Positions 16,129 to 24,976 are shown, counted from the first letter of the stretch. The stretch is DNA of 64,000 nucleotides from Eshraghiella sp964414835 (GCA_964414835.1 CAYPWY010000009.1:1-64000), one strand, 5' to 3'. The notes: generated from the sequence alone by a model not told the origin. Numbers and translations: made by a program.

Positions 16129-16730
16129 ACAAGTATGCTTACCTGAATGCGTTAAGCAACTGCATTCAAAATGAACTGCCGGCAGACGAGTATAACAATG
16201 TTATGCAGTATTATACGGAATATTTTGCCGATGCAGGTGTTGAAAAAGAACAGGAGGTCATAGCAGAGCTTGGCGCACCTGATGAACTGGCGCGGCGGAT
16301 TATTGCAGAATACCGGGGCAAGCAGCCTTCGGATGTCCTTTTGAATAAAAATAAGAAAAAGGGACTTCCGGTTGGATGGATTGTTTTCATAGCAATAATT
16401 GGCTCTCCTATTTGGTTTGGACTTTTGTGTGTAGCAATAGGAATCGCAGCGGCAATTATAGCTGTAATAGTTTCGGTAGTCGCAGCGGCAGCCGCATTTG
16501 TACTGGCAGGAGTAACGATTGTTGTGGGCGGAATTATAGCTGCATTTTCCAGCGGTGCAACCGGAGTGATGGCTGTGGGAGCAGGCTGCATGTGCGCAGG
16601 CGTGGGACTTTTGCTTGTGATGCTGTCAGTGTTTATTATAAGTCTGATAGTTAAGATATTTAAGTCCGCAGCAGCCAAGAAAAAGAAGAAAAAGTACGGC
16701 GGCTATACACCGACCGGAAGTGCAGCGTAA
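16125..16730 (+). CDS. DUF1700 family membrane protein with HAAS-type domain
   Basis: The 201-residue protein has an N-terminal helical domain (residues 1-65: LNALSNCIQNELPADEYNNVMQYYTEYFADAG, ELGAPDELARRIIAEY), typical of DUF1700/HAAS proteins that pair with PadR regulators. It is followed by at least three hydrophobic segments rich in Ala, Val, Ile and Gly (about 82-180) and a Lys-rich C-terminus. It is translationally coupled to padR. The family is thought to act in envelope signalling with DUF4097 partners; the biochemical role is unknown. Confidence 0.88.
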   Translation: MNKYAYLNALSNCIQNELPADEYNNVMQYYTEYFADAGVEKEQEVIAELGAPDELARRIIAEYRGKQPSDVLLNKNKKKGLPVGWIVFIAIIGSPIWFGLLCVAIGIAAAIIAVIVSVVAAAAAFVLAGVTIVVGGIIAAFSSGATGVMAVGAGCMCAGVGLLLVMLSVFIISLIVKIFKSAAAKKKKKKYGGYTPTGSAA

Positions 16731-16743
16731 GGAGGTTGGAATT

Positions 16744-17583
16744 ATGAAAAAATTTTACATAATAGTCGGAATTATAGCAGGCGTCCTTCTTATAGCAGGC
16801 GGTGCGCTTGTGGGAATCGGCATTGCATCTGGAGCAGACAAAGCATTCAAGCTTTTCGGAAAGATTGATATAAACATTGGAGAGCCTCAGCTGGTGGTTC
16901 AGGATTATAAGGAACTTGATGAATTTGATTCTATCGATGTGGATGTCAATCTTGCAAATGTTGAAATTACGGCATCCGGTGATGACAAATACGGAATCGA
17001 GTACAAAGTATATTCCAACAATGTAAAATGTGAATTTAAAGGCAATAAACTTGTGTTTAAGGAAAAAGGAACATTTGGATTTGATTTTGGATTTTTCGGA
17101 AACATTAAACAGGATACGTATGTTAAAATATATGTACCGGAGAAGGAGCTTCAGTCAATAACCCTGTCTGCAGACATGGGAAGTGTTACAGTCAGCGATG
17201 TGGTATGTGATTATCTTTCGGCAGAATGTAATATGGGTTCAATGACATTTAATAATATAACAGCTAATGATGTGGAGCTTGATGCCGATATGGGAAGCGT
17301 TGAGCTTACGGGAACTGTTACCGGAATGATTGAAGCAGACCTTGATATGGGAAGCGCTGAGCTTACAGGATATTTTGACTGTGATATGGATATAGACTGC
17401 GGTATGGGAGATATTGATATTATAACATATTATGATGCGTCGTTATACGATTGGTATATAGATTGTGATATGGGCCAATATAATATTAATGAATCAGGAG
17501 GAGAAAAAACAAATTCCCATAATATAATACGGGCAGACTGCGATATGGGAAGCGCTGAAATTACCTTCAAAGATGCGCCATAA
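16744..17583 (+). CDS. DUF4097 family beta-strand repeat protein
   Basis: The start at 16744 follows AAGGAGG. One N-terminal membrane segment (about 5-32) anchors a 240-residue external domain built from repeated short strands. The phrase (D/N/G)MG followed by S/D/Q and alternating strand residues recurs about seven times (DMGSVTVSD, NMGSMTFNN, DMGSVELTG, DMGSAELTG, GMGDIDIIT, DMGQYNINE, DMGSAEITF), which fits a right-handed beta-helix or solenoid. It is the third gene of the PadR-DUF1700-DUF4097 operon. The function is unknown; a surface sensor or scaffold role is an inference. Confidence 0.88.
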   Translation: MKKFYIIVGIIAGVLLIAGGALVGIGIASGADKAFKLFGKIDINIGEPQLVVQDYKELDEFDSIDVDVNLANVEITASGDDKYGIEYKVYSNNVKCEFKGNKLVFKEKGTFGFDFGFFGNIKQDTYVKIYVPEKELQSITLSADMGSVTVSDVVCDYLSAECNMGSMTFNNITANDVELDADMGSVELTGTVTGMIEADLDMGSAELTGYFDCDMDIDCGMGDIDIITYYDASLYDWYIDCDMGQYNINESGGEKTNSHNIIRADCDMGSAEITFKDAP

Positions 17584-17627
17584 TTGATAATTTTTTGACA
17601 ATTACAATATTTAGTGTAATTTTACTC

Positions 17628-17656
17628 TTGCCAACACTATATCTGGATGTTATACT
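17628..17656 (+). promoter_or_regulatory. Predicted sigma-A promoter of pflB
   Basis: TTGCCA, 17-bp spacer, TATACT, 48 bases before the pflB ATG, which has an AGGAGG site. Confidence 0.7.
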
Positions 17657-17703
17657 ATCAAAGCAACAGGACAATAATATACTATTTTAGGAGGACATTT
17701 ATA

Positions 17704-19956
17704 ATGCCTGAGAGAAAAGAATGGGAAGGATTTAGTGGGAAAATCTGGAAAGAGGAAATTAATACTCGCGATTTTATCCAGGAGAACTATACACCTTATG
17801 ATGGTAATGAGTCATTTCTTGCAGGACCTACGGAAGCTACCGATAAGCTTTGGGGAAAGCTTCAGGAACTTCAGAAAGAAGAGCGAGCTAAGAATGGCGT
17901 GCTTGATATGGATACGGATATAGTATCTTCTCTTACATCACATGGTGCGGGATATATCTGCGATGAATATAAAGATTTGGAGAAGGTTGTCGGTCTTCAG
18001 ACTGACAAGCCTTTAAAGAGGGCGTTTATGCCATACGGCGGTATCAAGATGGCAAAGGAGTCATGCGAGATGTATGGATATACACCGTCAGCAGAGCTTG
18101 ACAAAATTTTTAACGTATATCACAAGACTCACAATCAGGCTGTTTTTGATGCGTACACACCTGAGATGCGTAAGGCTCGCAAAAATAAAATAATGACAGG
18201 TCTTCCTGACACATACGGAAGAGGAAGAATCGTAGGCGACTACAGAAGAGTGGCGCTTTACGGTGTTGATTTTCTTATTGAGCAGAAGCAGAAAGACCTT
18301 GACCAGTGCGGCAACGGAACTATGACAGAGAAGGTTATCCGTCTCAGGGAGGAGATTGCAGAGCAGATTAAGGCTCTCAAGGGAATGAAAGAGATGGCTA
18401 AGATTTACGGCTATGATATTTCAGCTCCGGCATCCAATGCAAGAGAGGCGGTACAGTGGCTTTACTTCGGATACCTTGCGGCAATTAAGACACAGAACGG
18501 TGCAGCTATGAGCGTTGGCCGTGTATCTACCTTCCTTGATATATATATCAAGAGAGATATGGATGCAGGTACTCTTACAGAGGCAGAGGCACAGGAGCTT
18601 ATTGACCACCTTACAATGAAATGCAGAATGGTTAAATTCGCAAGAATTAAATCATACAATGAGTTGTTTTCAGGCGACCCGGTATGGGCAACTCTTGAGG
18701 TTGCGGGACTTGGTCAGGACGGACGTTCTATGGTAACCAAGACGGACTTCAGATTCCTTCACACACTTGAGAATATGGGACCTTCACCGGAGCCGAACCT
18801 GACAGTGCTTTACTCAAAGAGGCTTCCTGATAACTTTAGAAAATATGCCGCATACATTTCAATCACAACAAGCTCAATCCAGTATGAGAATGATGATGTT
18901 ATGAGACCTGTATGGGGTGACGACTATTCAATCTGCTGCTGCGTATCTGCAACACAGACAGGTAAGGAAATGCAGTTCTTCGGAGCAAGAGCCAACCTTG
19001 CAAAATGTCTTAATTATGCAATCAACGGCGGTATTGATATGAAGTCAGGGGATCAGGTAGGCCCTAATTATCAGCCGATTACATCAGAGTATCTTGATTA
19101 TGACGAGGTTATGGCAAAATATGACAAGATGATGGACTGGCTTGCCGGATTGTATGTAAATACATTGAACCTGATACATTATATGCATGACAAGTATTAC
19201 TATGAGGCAGCAGAGATGGCGCTTATTGATACCAATGTAAGACGTACTTTTGCAACAGGTATTGCAGGATTCTCACATGTAGTAGACTCACTCAGTGCTA
19301 TCAAGTATGCCAAGGTTAAAACAATCCGCAATGAAAACGGACTTGTAGTTGACTATCAGGTAGAGGGAGATTTCCCTAAGTACGGTAATGATGATGAAAG
19401 AGCAGATGAGATTGCAGTATGGCTTCTTAAGACATTTATGAAAAAGCTTGAAAAGTTTGAGACATACAGAGATTCAGAGCCTACAACATCAATCCTTACA
19501 ATAACCTCCAACGTTGTTTACGGAAAGGCTACGGGAGCACTTCCTGACGGAAGAAAAGCGGGAGAACCTTTCGCGCCGGGTGCAAACCCAAGCTATGGTG
19601 CCGAGCAGAACGGACTTCTGGCATCACTTAACTCAGTTGCCAAGCTTCCGTATGAGTATGCCCTTGACGGAATTTCAAATACACAGACTATCCATCCGGA
19701 TGCACTTGGACATGATGATGACGAGAGAGTTGCTAATCTTGTCCGCGTAATGGACGGATATTTTGAGCAGGGCGCTCATCACCTTAATGTGAATGTATTC
19801 GGAACTGACAAGCTTATCGATGCCATGGAGCATCCTGAGAAAGAGGAATACGCTAACTTTACAATCCGTGTATCGGGATATGCGGTTAAGTTCATTGACC
19901 TGACAAGAGAGCAGCAGTTGGATGTTATCGCAAGAACCTGCCATGGAGCACTTTAA
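17704..19956 (+). CDS. pflB: Formate C-acetyltransferase (pyruvate formate-lyase)
   Basis: The 750-residue glycyl-radical enzyme splits pyruvate with CoA to acetyl-CoA and formate under anaerobiosis. Seen: Cys411-Cys412-Cys413 (ICCCVSATQTGKEMQFFGAR), in the place of the active-site Cys pair, and the glycyl-radical loop IRVSGYAV with Gly725 near the C-terminus, as in all family members. The length is normal for PflB. The start MPERKEW has an AGGAGG site; an upstream extension of the frame is promoter sequence. The activase gene pflA lies 290 bp downstream on the same strand. Confidence 0.97.
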   Translation: MPERKEWEGFSGKIWKEEINTRDFIQENYTPYDGNESFLAGPTEATDKLWGKLQELQKEERAKNGVLDMDTDIVSSLTSHGAGYICDEYKDLEKVVGLQTDKPLKRAFMPYGGIKMAKESCEMYGYTPSAELDKIFNVYHKTHNQAVFDAYTPEMRKARKNKIMTGLPDTYGRGRIVGDYRRVALYGVDFLIEQKQKDLDQCGNGTMTEKVIRLREEIAEQIKALKGMKEMAKIYGYDISAPASNAREAVQWLYFGYLAAIKTQNGAAMSVGRVSTFLDIYIKRDMDAGTLTEAEAQELIDHLTMKCRMVKFARIKSYNELFSGDPVWATLEVAGLGQDGRSMVTKTDFRFLHTLENMGPSPEPNLTVLYSKRLPDNFRKYAAYISITTSSIQYENDDVMRPVWGDDYSICCCVSATQTGKEMQFFGARANLAKCLNYAINGGIDMKSGDQVGPNYQPITSEYLDYDEVMAKYDKMMDWLAGLYVNTLNLIHYMHDKYYYEAAEMALIDTNVRRTFATGIAGFSHVVDSLSAIKYAKVKTIRNENGLVVDYQVEGDFPKYGNDDERADEIAVWLLKTFMKKLEKFETYRDSEPTTSILTITSNVVYGKATGALPDGRKAGEPFAPGANPSYGAEQNGLLASLNSVAKLPYEYALDGISNTQTIHPDALGHDDDERVANLVRVMDGYFEQGAHHLNVNVFGTDKLIDAMEHPEKEEYANFTIRVSGYAVKFIDLTREQQLDVIARTCHGAL

Positions 19957-19984
19957 GATAAAACATTAACGGAAAGTTGTTATG

Positions 19985-20008
19985 GGCGGATGTGGAAACA
20001 TATCCGCC
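19985..20008 (+). terminator. Hairpin after pflB, weak terminator or mRNA-processing stem
   Basis: GGCGGATGTG and its near-complement CATATCCGCC form a stem just after the pflB stop, but only a short T-containing tail follows. It may limit readthrough into pflA or protect the pflB mRNA. Confidence 0.45.
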
Positions 20009-20043
20009 TATTGCTTTCATATTGCTTTCATTCCGTATACCCC

Positions 20044-20230
20044 ATAAAACGACCGCTGTGTTAAAAACAGCAGAAGCCGGAGTTGAGCCGGAGGCAGCAT
20101 ATTTATATAAAACGAACGCTGCGTTAAAACAGCAGAAGCCGGAGTTGAGCCGGAGGCGGCATATTTTATATAAAACGCCTATTGTGTCAAAAGGCGCAGC
20201 CGGCTTAGATAAAAGTAAAAACTACTTATA
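20044..20230. repeat. 63-bp tandem repeat between pflB and pflA
   Basis: A unit beginning ATAAAACG recurs at 20044, 20107 and 20170, exactly 63 bp apart. The first two units share the core CAGCAGAAGCCGGAGTTGAG followed by CCGGAGGC; the third has diverged but keeps the ATAAAACG start and CTTATAT end. The whole 19957-20246 gap holds only this repeat and the hairpin at 19985. The frame stays open through it but has no start signal or recognisable product. Confidence 0.8.
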
Positions 20231-20246
20231 TGCAGGAGGCGGAAAT

Positions 20247-20984
20247 ATGACAGGATATGTACATTCTATAGAAACGTTTGGCTCGGTTGACGGACCGGGA
20301 ATAAGATTTGTGGCTTTTCTTACGGGCTGTAATATGCGCTGCCAGTTCTGCCACAATCCCGATACATGGGAGCTTTCAAAGGGAACGGAGTATACGGCGG
20401 ATGACCTTCTGAAAAAAGCGCTTAGATATAGAACCTATTGGGGTGAGGAAGGCGGAATAACAGTAAGCGGCGGAGAACCTCTTTTGCAGATGGATTTTAT
20501 TATTGAACTTTTCAGGAAAGCAAAAGAGCATGGAATAAATACCTGCCTTGATACCAGCGGTCAGCCATTTGGAAGAGAAGAACCATTCTTCTCAAAATTT
20601 AAAGAGCTTATGCAGTATACCGACCTTGTAATGCTTGACATCAAAAACATTGATGATGACAAACATCGTATTTTGACAGGGCACTCCAATGAAAATATTC
20701 TGGACTGCGCCAAATATCTGGACGAGACAGGCAAAGCTGTATGGATAAGGCATGTGCTGGTCAGCGGAGGAGAGGGGGCAAGCGATGATGACGGACAGCT
20801 TGAGAGGCTTGCTGAATTTCTTAAAACACTGCACAATATTAAAAAAATCGAAGTTCTCCCATATCATGTGTTCGGTGTTCACAAATGGGAGCTGCTTGGA
20901 ATCCCGTATCCGTTGGAAGGCGTTGAACCGCCAAGCAAAGAACGCATTGAGAATGCCAACAGAATACTGGGTACGGCAATGTAA
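20247..20984 (+). CDS. pflA: Pyruvate formate-lyase activating enzyme (radical SAM)
   Basis: The 245-residue enzyme generates the glycyl radical on PflB. Seen: the iron-sulfur motif CNMRCQFC (Cys28, Cys32, Cys35) in TGCNMRCQFCHNPDTWE, the GGITVSGGEPLLQ SAM-binding segment, and CLDTSG. The start at 20247 has a GCAGGAGGCG site; the frame is open upstream across the repeat but that part has no family similarity. It is likely co-transcribed at least partly with pflB. Confidence 0.95.
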   Translation: MTGYVHSIETFGSVDGPGIRFVAFLTGCNMRCQFCHNPDTWELSKGTEYTADDLLKKALRYRTYWGEEGGITVSGGEPLLQMDFIIELFRKAKEHGINTCLDTSGQPFGREEPFFSKFKELMQYTDLVMLDIKNIDDDKHRILTGHSNENILDCAKYLDETGKAVWIRHVLVSGGEGASDDDGQLERLAEFLKTLHNIKKIEVLPYHVFGVHKWELLGIPYPLEGVEPPSKERIENANRILGTAM

Positions 20985-20992
20985 ACCAATAA

Positions 20993-21030
20993 AATTCCCG
21001 TTCATTAAAAGAACGGGAATTATTTGCTTT
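20993..21030. terminator. Bidirectional terminator between pflA and the DtxR-type gene
   Basis: AATTCCCGTTC and GAACGGGAATT (11-bp stem, loop of 7) serve convergent pflA and the regulator gene, whose stop codon overlaps the right arm. Confidence 0.85.
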
Positions 21031-21388
21031 TATTTACGAAATCTTTGATAGCGTTAAAGCTCTGTGCACTTAACACATGCTCAATCTTACAGGCGTCATC
21101 ACATGCAGTTTCCCTGTCAACGCCAAGACTTTCAAGCCATGAAGAAAAAAACTCGTGGCGTTCAAGAGTTCTTTCGGCAATATTGCGTCCGCTGTCGGTA
21201 AGATATATAAAACCGGCATCAGTCATGGTTATATATTTTTTTTCTTTAAGATTTTTCATGGCAATGCTTATACTTGATTTTTTGAATCCCAGTTCATTGG
21301 CAACATCCACTGAACGGACTACCGGAAGCTTGGAGCTAAGCATAAGAATTGCCTCAAGGTAATTTTCTGTTGATTCATTCGGTGCCAT
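21020..21388 (-). CDS. DtxR/MntR-family metal-dependent transcriptional regulator
   Basis: The 122-residue protein has the family N-terminus (STENYLEAILMLS at 6-18), the recognition helix region VVRSVDVANELGFKKSSISIAMKNLKEKKYI, the DAGFIYLTDSGRNIAE wing, and a metal/dimer domain with HEFF and CDDACKIEHVLS (Cys, Glu and His ligands). It lacks the SH3-like C-terminal domain, as MntR does. It is divergent from feoA-feoA-feoB. The window holds four RTTAG-N6-CTAAC boxes near iron genes, of DtxR-operator type, so it is the best candidate iron sensor for them. Confidence 0.9.
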   Translation of the reverse strand: MAPNESTENYLEAILMLSSKLPVVRSVDVANELGFKKSSISIAMKNLKEKKYITMTDAGFIYLTDSGRNIAERTLERHEFFSSWLESLGVDRETACDDACKIEHVLSAQSFNAIKDFVNKSK

Positions 21389-21495
21389 AATAACGCCTTT
21401 CTTCTAATATTCGGATATTTGTATAATGTAACTATATTTTAGCATATAATATGAGGTTTTTCAAATTTTTAATAGGTCAAAAATGAAAAAAGTTA

Positions 21496-21527
21496 TTGAC
21501 AACTAATGCAAGTTAGAATATACTAAC
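21496..21527 (+). promoter_or_regulatory. feoA promoter with iron box GTTAG-N6-CTAAC
   Basis: TTGACA at 21496-21501, 17-bp spacer, TATACT at 21519-21524. GTTAGAATATACTAAC at 21512-21527 overlaps the -10, so a bound repressor would shut the promoter. Confidence 0.85.
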
Positions 21528-21574
21528 TTACGTAAAAGCCATAATTTATGAATTTATTTTACATGGAGGATGAG

Positions 21575-21787
21575 ATGATGCCTTTATCAATGGCTAAAGC
21601 AGGAGAAGAAAATATTATCCTGAAGGTTGGCGGCAAAGAAGATACAAGAAGATTTCTTGAAAGTCTGGGCTTTGTTCCGGGCGGCAGTGTTACTGTGGTA
21701 TCGGAAATGGGAGGAAATCTTATTGTCAATGTGAAGGACTCGCGTATCGCAATAGGACGCGACATGGCAAACAAAATTATGGTTTGA
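21575..21787 (+). CDS. feoA: FeoA family ferrous iron transport protein (first copy)
   Basis: The 70-residue SH3-like protein starts at one of two adjacent ATGs (21575 or 21578) behind GGAGG. It reads MPLSMAKAGEENIILKVGGKEDTRRFLESLGFVPGGSVTVV with the family end RIAIGRDMANKIMV. FeoA proteins bind the cytoplasmic part of FeoB and help iron uptake. It is the first gene of an iron-box-controlled cluster and is separated from the second feoA by a repeat array that contains the assembly gap. Confidence 0.93.
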   Translation: MMPLSMAKAGEENIILKVGGKEDTRRFLESLGFVPGGSVTVVSEMGGNLIVNVKDSRIAIGRDMANKIMV

Positions 21788-22146
21788 AAGACCTGAGGAG
21801 GGGCCCAACGAAGTTGGGAAGNNNNNNNNNNNNNNNNNNNNNNNNNNNNNNNNNNNNNNNNNNNNNNNNNNNNNNNNNNNNNNNNNNNNNNNNNNNNNNN
21901 NNNNNNNNNNNNNNNNNNNNNAGTCCTGAGGTCACAAGAAAAGACCTGAGGAGGGGCCCAACGAAGTTGGGAAGAGCCCTGAGGTCACAAGGAAAGACCT
22001 GAGGAGGGGCCCAACGAAGTTGGGAAGAGTCCTGAGGTCACAAGAAAAGACCTGAGGAGGGGCCCAACGAAGTTGGGAAGAGTCCTGAGGTCACAAAGAA
22101 AGACCTGAGGAGGGGCCCAACGAAGTTGGGAAGAGCCCTGAGGTCA
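21787..22146. repeat. 53-bp hairpin repeat array between feoA genes, containing an assembly gap
   Basis: A unit containing GACCTGAGGAGGGGCCCAAC then GAAGTTGGGAAGAG and CCTGAGGTC recurs with an exact 53-bp period (ACCTG at 21944, 21997, 22050, 22103; another at 21791 before the gap). Inside each unit CCCAAC/GTTGGG forms a hairpin, and GACCTGAGG pairs with CCTGAGGTC as an outer stem with one mismatch. The period is not a multiple of three, so it is not coding. It is transcribed, if at all, as part of the feo mRNA. Confidence 0.9.
21822..21921. other. Assembly gap of 100 N inside the repeat array
   Basis: Exactly 100 N, the usual placeholder length, interrupt the 53-bp repeat array. The true number of repeat units is unknown. 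Confidence 0.98.
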
Positions 22147-22201
22147 ATAAACTTGGGAAAAATCCTGAGTCATATGGTAACATAACAGGAAGGAGTAAGG
22201 A

Positions 22202-22423
22202 ATGAAAACATTGAGAGACACAGCCTGCGGTCAGACTGTCAAAGTTACAAAATTATCCGGTGAAGGCCCTGTCAAAAGACGCATTATGGACATGGGAATC
22301 ACAAAAGGTGAGGAAATTTATGTAAGAAAAGTTGCACCTTTGGGAGACCCGATTGAAGTAACTGTAAGAGGATACGAGCTTTCTCTGCGTAAAGCTGACG
22401 CTGAGATGATTGAAGTGGAATAA
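22202..22423 (+). CDS. feoA: FeoA family ferrous iron transport protein (second copy)
   Basis: A second 73-residue FeoA (MKTLRDTACGQTVKVTKLSGEGPVKRRIMDMGITKGEEIYVRK ... GYELSLRKADAEMIEVE) with the usual five-strand SH3 pattern. It has a GAAGGAG site. Tandem feoA genes before feoB are common in Clostridia; the two copies differ in sequence and probably have distinct roles. It lies 128 bp before feoB, with an iron box in that gap. Confidence 0.95.
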   Translation: MKTLRDTACGQTVKVTKLSGEGPVKRRIMDMGITKGEEIYVRKVAPLGDPIEVTVRGYELSLRKADAEMIEVE

Positions 22424-22436
22424 TTTTTGTACATAA

Positions 22437-22452
22437 GTTAGTTTAGACTAAC
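22437..22452 (+). promoter_or_regulatory. Second iron box in the feo cluster
   Basis: GTTAGTTTAGACTAAC, the RTTAG-N6-CTAAC pattern, just after the second feoA and about 100 bases before feoB. No strong promoter is obvious beside it. Confidence 0.7.
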
Positions 22453-22551
22453 ACAGGATGGTTAATCTGAATGAATACTGCCGCATGAGGAACTCCGTAT
22501 GGTGATGAATCAGACGGATGGGCAGTAATGATATAAGAAAGGAAAATTAAA

Positions 22552-24966
22552 ATGGCTATTAAGATTGCATTAGCAGGTAACCCAAACTGCGGTAAGACAA
22601 CGCTTTTTAATGCGCTTACGGGTTCAAATCAGTTTGTGGGAAACTGGCCTGGAGTTACTGTAGAGAAAAAGGAAGGTAAGCTTAAAGGAAACAAGAATGT
22701 TGCTATTATGGACTTGCCGGGTATTTACTCACTTTCTCCTTATACACTTGAGGAGGTTGTGGCAAGAAATTACCTTATTAACGAGAAACCGGATGCCATA
22801 CTCAATATTGTAGACGGAACCAACCTTGAAAGAAATCTTTATCTCACCACACAGATTATGGAGCTTGGAATCCCTGTTGTGGTAGCGGTAAATATGCAGG
22901 ATATTTTGGAGAAAACAGGACAGAAGGTTCACCTTGACAAACTCAGTGAAAAGCTGGGATGCCCTGTTGTATCTATATCGGCACTTAAGGGAACAGGCGT
23001 TAAGGAAGCTGCACAGGCAGCAGTAAAGGCAGCAGAGGCAAAAGAAATCAGCAAATATGCTCATGAATTTGCAGAGAACGTCGAATCGGTAATAGGTGCT
23101 GTTGAAGAAAAATTAGGTTCACAGGTACCACAGGAGCAGAAAAGATTTTTCGCAGTCAAGCTTCTTGAAAAGGATGATAAGATATCAGAGCAGCTTGAGG
23201 TTGTTCCTGATGTAACTGCTGAAATCAAAGCATTGGAAGAAGCATTTGATGATGATACGGAAAGCATCATCACCAATGAGAGATATAATTACATATCTTC
23301 CATTATTGCAGAGTGCAGTACAAAGAGCAAAGAAAAGAAACTTACAATTTCAGATAAGATTGACAAAGTAGTAACAAACAGAATTGCTGCACTTCCTATT
23401 TTCGCAGTGATTATGTTTATTGTATATTATGTATCTGTAACAACTATAGGAACATTTGCAACAGACTGGGCTAACGACGGAGTATTTGGCGATGGCTGGC
23501 ACCTTTTCGGTATCGGAACCTCCAAGTATGAAGAGGCTGTAGACGAGTATGCTGAAGCCAATGTGTTCACAGATGAGCTTGCAGCAGTTGTGGATGAAGC
23601 AGTTAAGGCAGAGGTTATCGGCGCCGAAGATTTGCAGGGGGCTATTGAAGACGGTGACTTCGGAGCATTTGAAGAGGCTTATGGTTCATATGCCGATGCA
23701 TTTGCTGAGGCTGAGTTTGATTTGGATGCAGTTTTGCCGCTTGATAAAGAAGGCGAATTTGCAGACGCACCGGACCCGGCAGATTATGGCGTGTGGGTAC
23801 CGGGAATACCTGTACTTGTGGAAAATCTTCTTGAAAAAGTAAATTGTGCCGAGTGGCTTAGCAGTCTTATATTAGACGGAATTGTTGCCGGCGTCGGAGC
23901 AGTTTTGGGATTCGTTCCTCAGATGATTGTATTGTTTATATTCCTTGCGTTCCTTGAGAGCTGCGGATATATGGCGAGAGTTGCATTCGTTATGGATAGA
24001 ATTTTCCGTAAATTCGGTCTTTCGGGTAAATCATTCATTCCTATGCTTATAGGTTCGGGCTGCGGTGTTCCGGGCATTATGGCATCAAGAACAATTGAAA
24101 ATGACCGTGACCGTAAAATGACTATTATGACAACAACATTTATACCATGCGGAGCTAAGCTTCCTATTATAGCACTCATTGCAACATCCCTTTTCGGAGG
24201 CAATGGTTTTGTAGCCGTAAGTGCTTACTTTATAGGTGTGGCAGCAATCGTAATTTCAGGTATTATGCTTAAGAAAACAAAGATGTTCGCAGGAGACCCG
24301 GCACCGTTTGTTATGGAGCTTCCTGCATACCACCTGCCGACAGTAGGCAATGTGCTTCGTTCAATGTGGGAGCGTGGCTGGTCATTCATCAAGAAAGCCG
24401 GAACAATCATACTCCTTTCATCAATCGTTATCTGGGCAGGTTCATGCTTCGGTAATGTTGACGGACATTTCGGATTCAGTCTTGACATTGAGCTGGCAGA
24501 CAGTGTCCTCGGATACATAGGAAACGGAATCAAATGGATATTTGCACCTTTAGGATTCGATGACGCAACAGCGACAGTTGCAACTATAATGGGTCTTGTT
24601 GCCAAGGAAGAAGTAGTCGGTGTATTCGGTGTACTTGATTTCGTAAGCATGACAAAGCTTGCTGCATACTCATTCCTTATATTCAACCTTCTCTGCGCAC
24701 CTTGCTTTGCCGCTATGGGTGCTATCAAGAGAGAGATGAACAGTGCAAAATGGACATGGTTTGCAATCGGATATGAGTGCCTGTTTGCATATGCCATAGC
24801 ACTTATTGTATTCCAGTTCGGAAGCCTGTTCACAGGAAACGGAAATGTAATCGGAACAATCGCAGCGGTTATCGTACTTTTATTCTTACTTTATATGCTT
24901 TTCAGACCATATAAGGAAAGCAATACCTTAAAGGTAAAAGTTAAGACAAAGAAAGCAACATCATAA
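22552..24966 (+). CDS. feoB: Ferrous iron transport protein B
   Basis: The 804-residue protein has an N-terminal G-protein domain (GNPNCGKTTLFNALTG at 9-24, DLPGIYSL near 55) and a GDI-like helical domain. A membrane permease follows from about 280, with Gate motifs (GYMARVAFVMDRIF and PCGAKLPIIALIA). Between the first and second membrane helices there is an acidic extracytoplasmic insertion of about 120 residues (roughly 300-420), which makes this protein longer than usual (family about 660-780). FeoB imports Fe(II) across the membrane. The gene is followed by a strong terminator. Confidence 0.97.
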   Translation: MAIKIALAGNPNCGKTTLFNALTGSNQFVGNWPGVTVEKKEGKLKGNKNVAIMDLPGIYSLSPYTLEEVVARNYLINEKPDAILNIVDGTNLERNLYLTTQIMELGIPVVVAVNMQDILEKTGQKVHLDKLSEKLGCPVVSISALKGTGVKEAAQAAVKAAEAKEISKYAHEFAENVESVIGAVEEKLGSQVPQEQKRFFAVKLLEKDDKISEQLEVVPDVTAEIKALEEAFDDDTESIITNERYNYISSIIAECSTKSKEKKLTISDKIDKVVTNRIAALPIFAVIMFIVYYVSVTTIGTFATDWANDGVFGDGWHLFGIGTSKYEEAVDEYAEANVFTDELAAVVDEAVKAEVIGAEDLQGAIEDGDFGAFEEAYGSYADAFAEAEFDLDAVLPLDKEGEFADAPDPADYGVWVPGIPVLVENLLEKVNCAEWLSSLILDGIVAGVGAVLGFVPQMIVLFIFLAFLESCGYMARVAFVMDRIFRKFGLSGKSFIPMLIGSGCGVPGIMASRTIENDRDRKMTIMTTTFIPCGAKLPIIALIATSLFGGNGFVAVSAYFIGVAAIVISGIMLKKTKMFAGDPAPFVMELPAYHLPTVGNVLRSMWERGWSFIKKAGTIILLSSIVIWAGSCFGNVDGHFGFSLDIELADSVLGYIGNGIKWIFAPLGFDDATATVATIMGLVAKEEVVGVFGVLDFVSMTKLAAYSFLIFNLLCAPCFAAMGAIKREMNSAKWTWFAIGYECLFAYAIALIVFQFGSLFTGNGNVIGTIAAVIVLLFLLYMLFRPYKESNTLKVKVKTKKATS

Positions 24967-24976
24967 TAGATTGCCC

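Noticed and set aside
19977..20246. N-terminal extension of pflA across the 63-bp repeats
   Set aside because: No ribosome binding site, no similarity to PflA, and a strong site exists at 20247.
21784..22002. Reading frame across the feo repeat array and gap
   Set aside because: The repeat period of 53 bp breaks the frame at each unit, and most of the frame is unknown bases.
21787..22146. CRISPR array in the feo region
   Set aside because: The units are directly adjacent and nearly identical over the full 53 bp, so there are no distinct spacers, and no cas genes are near.
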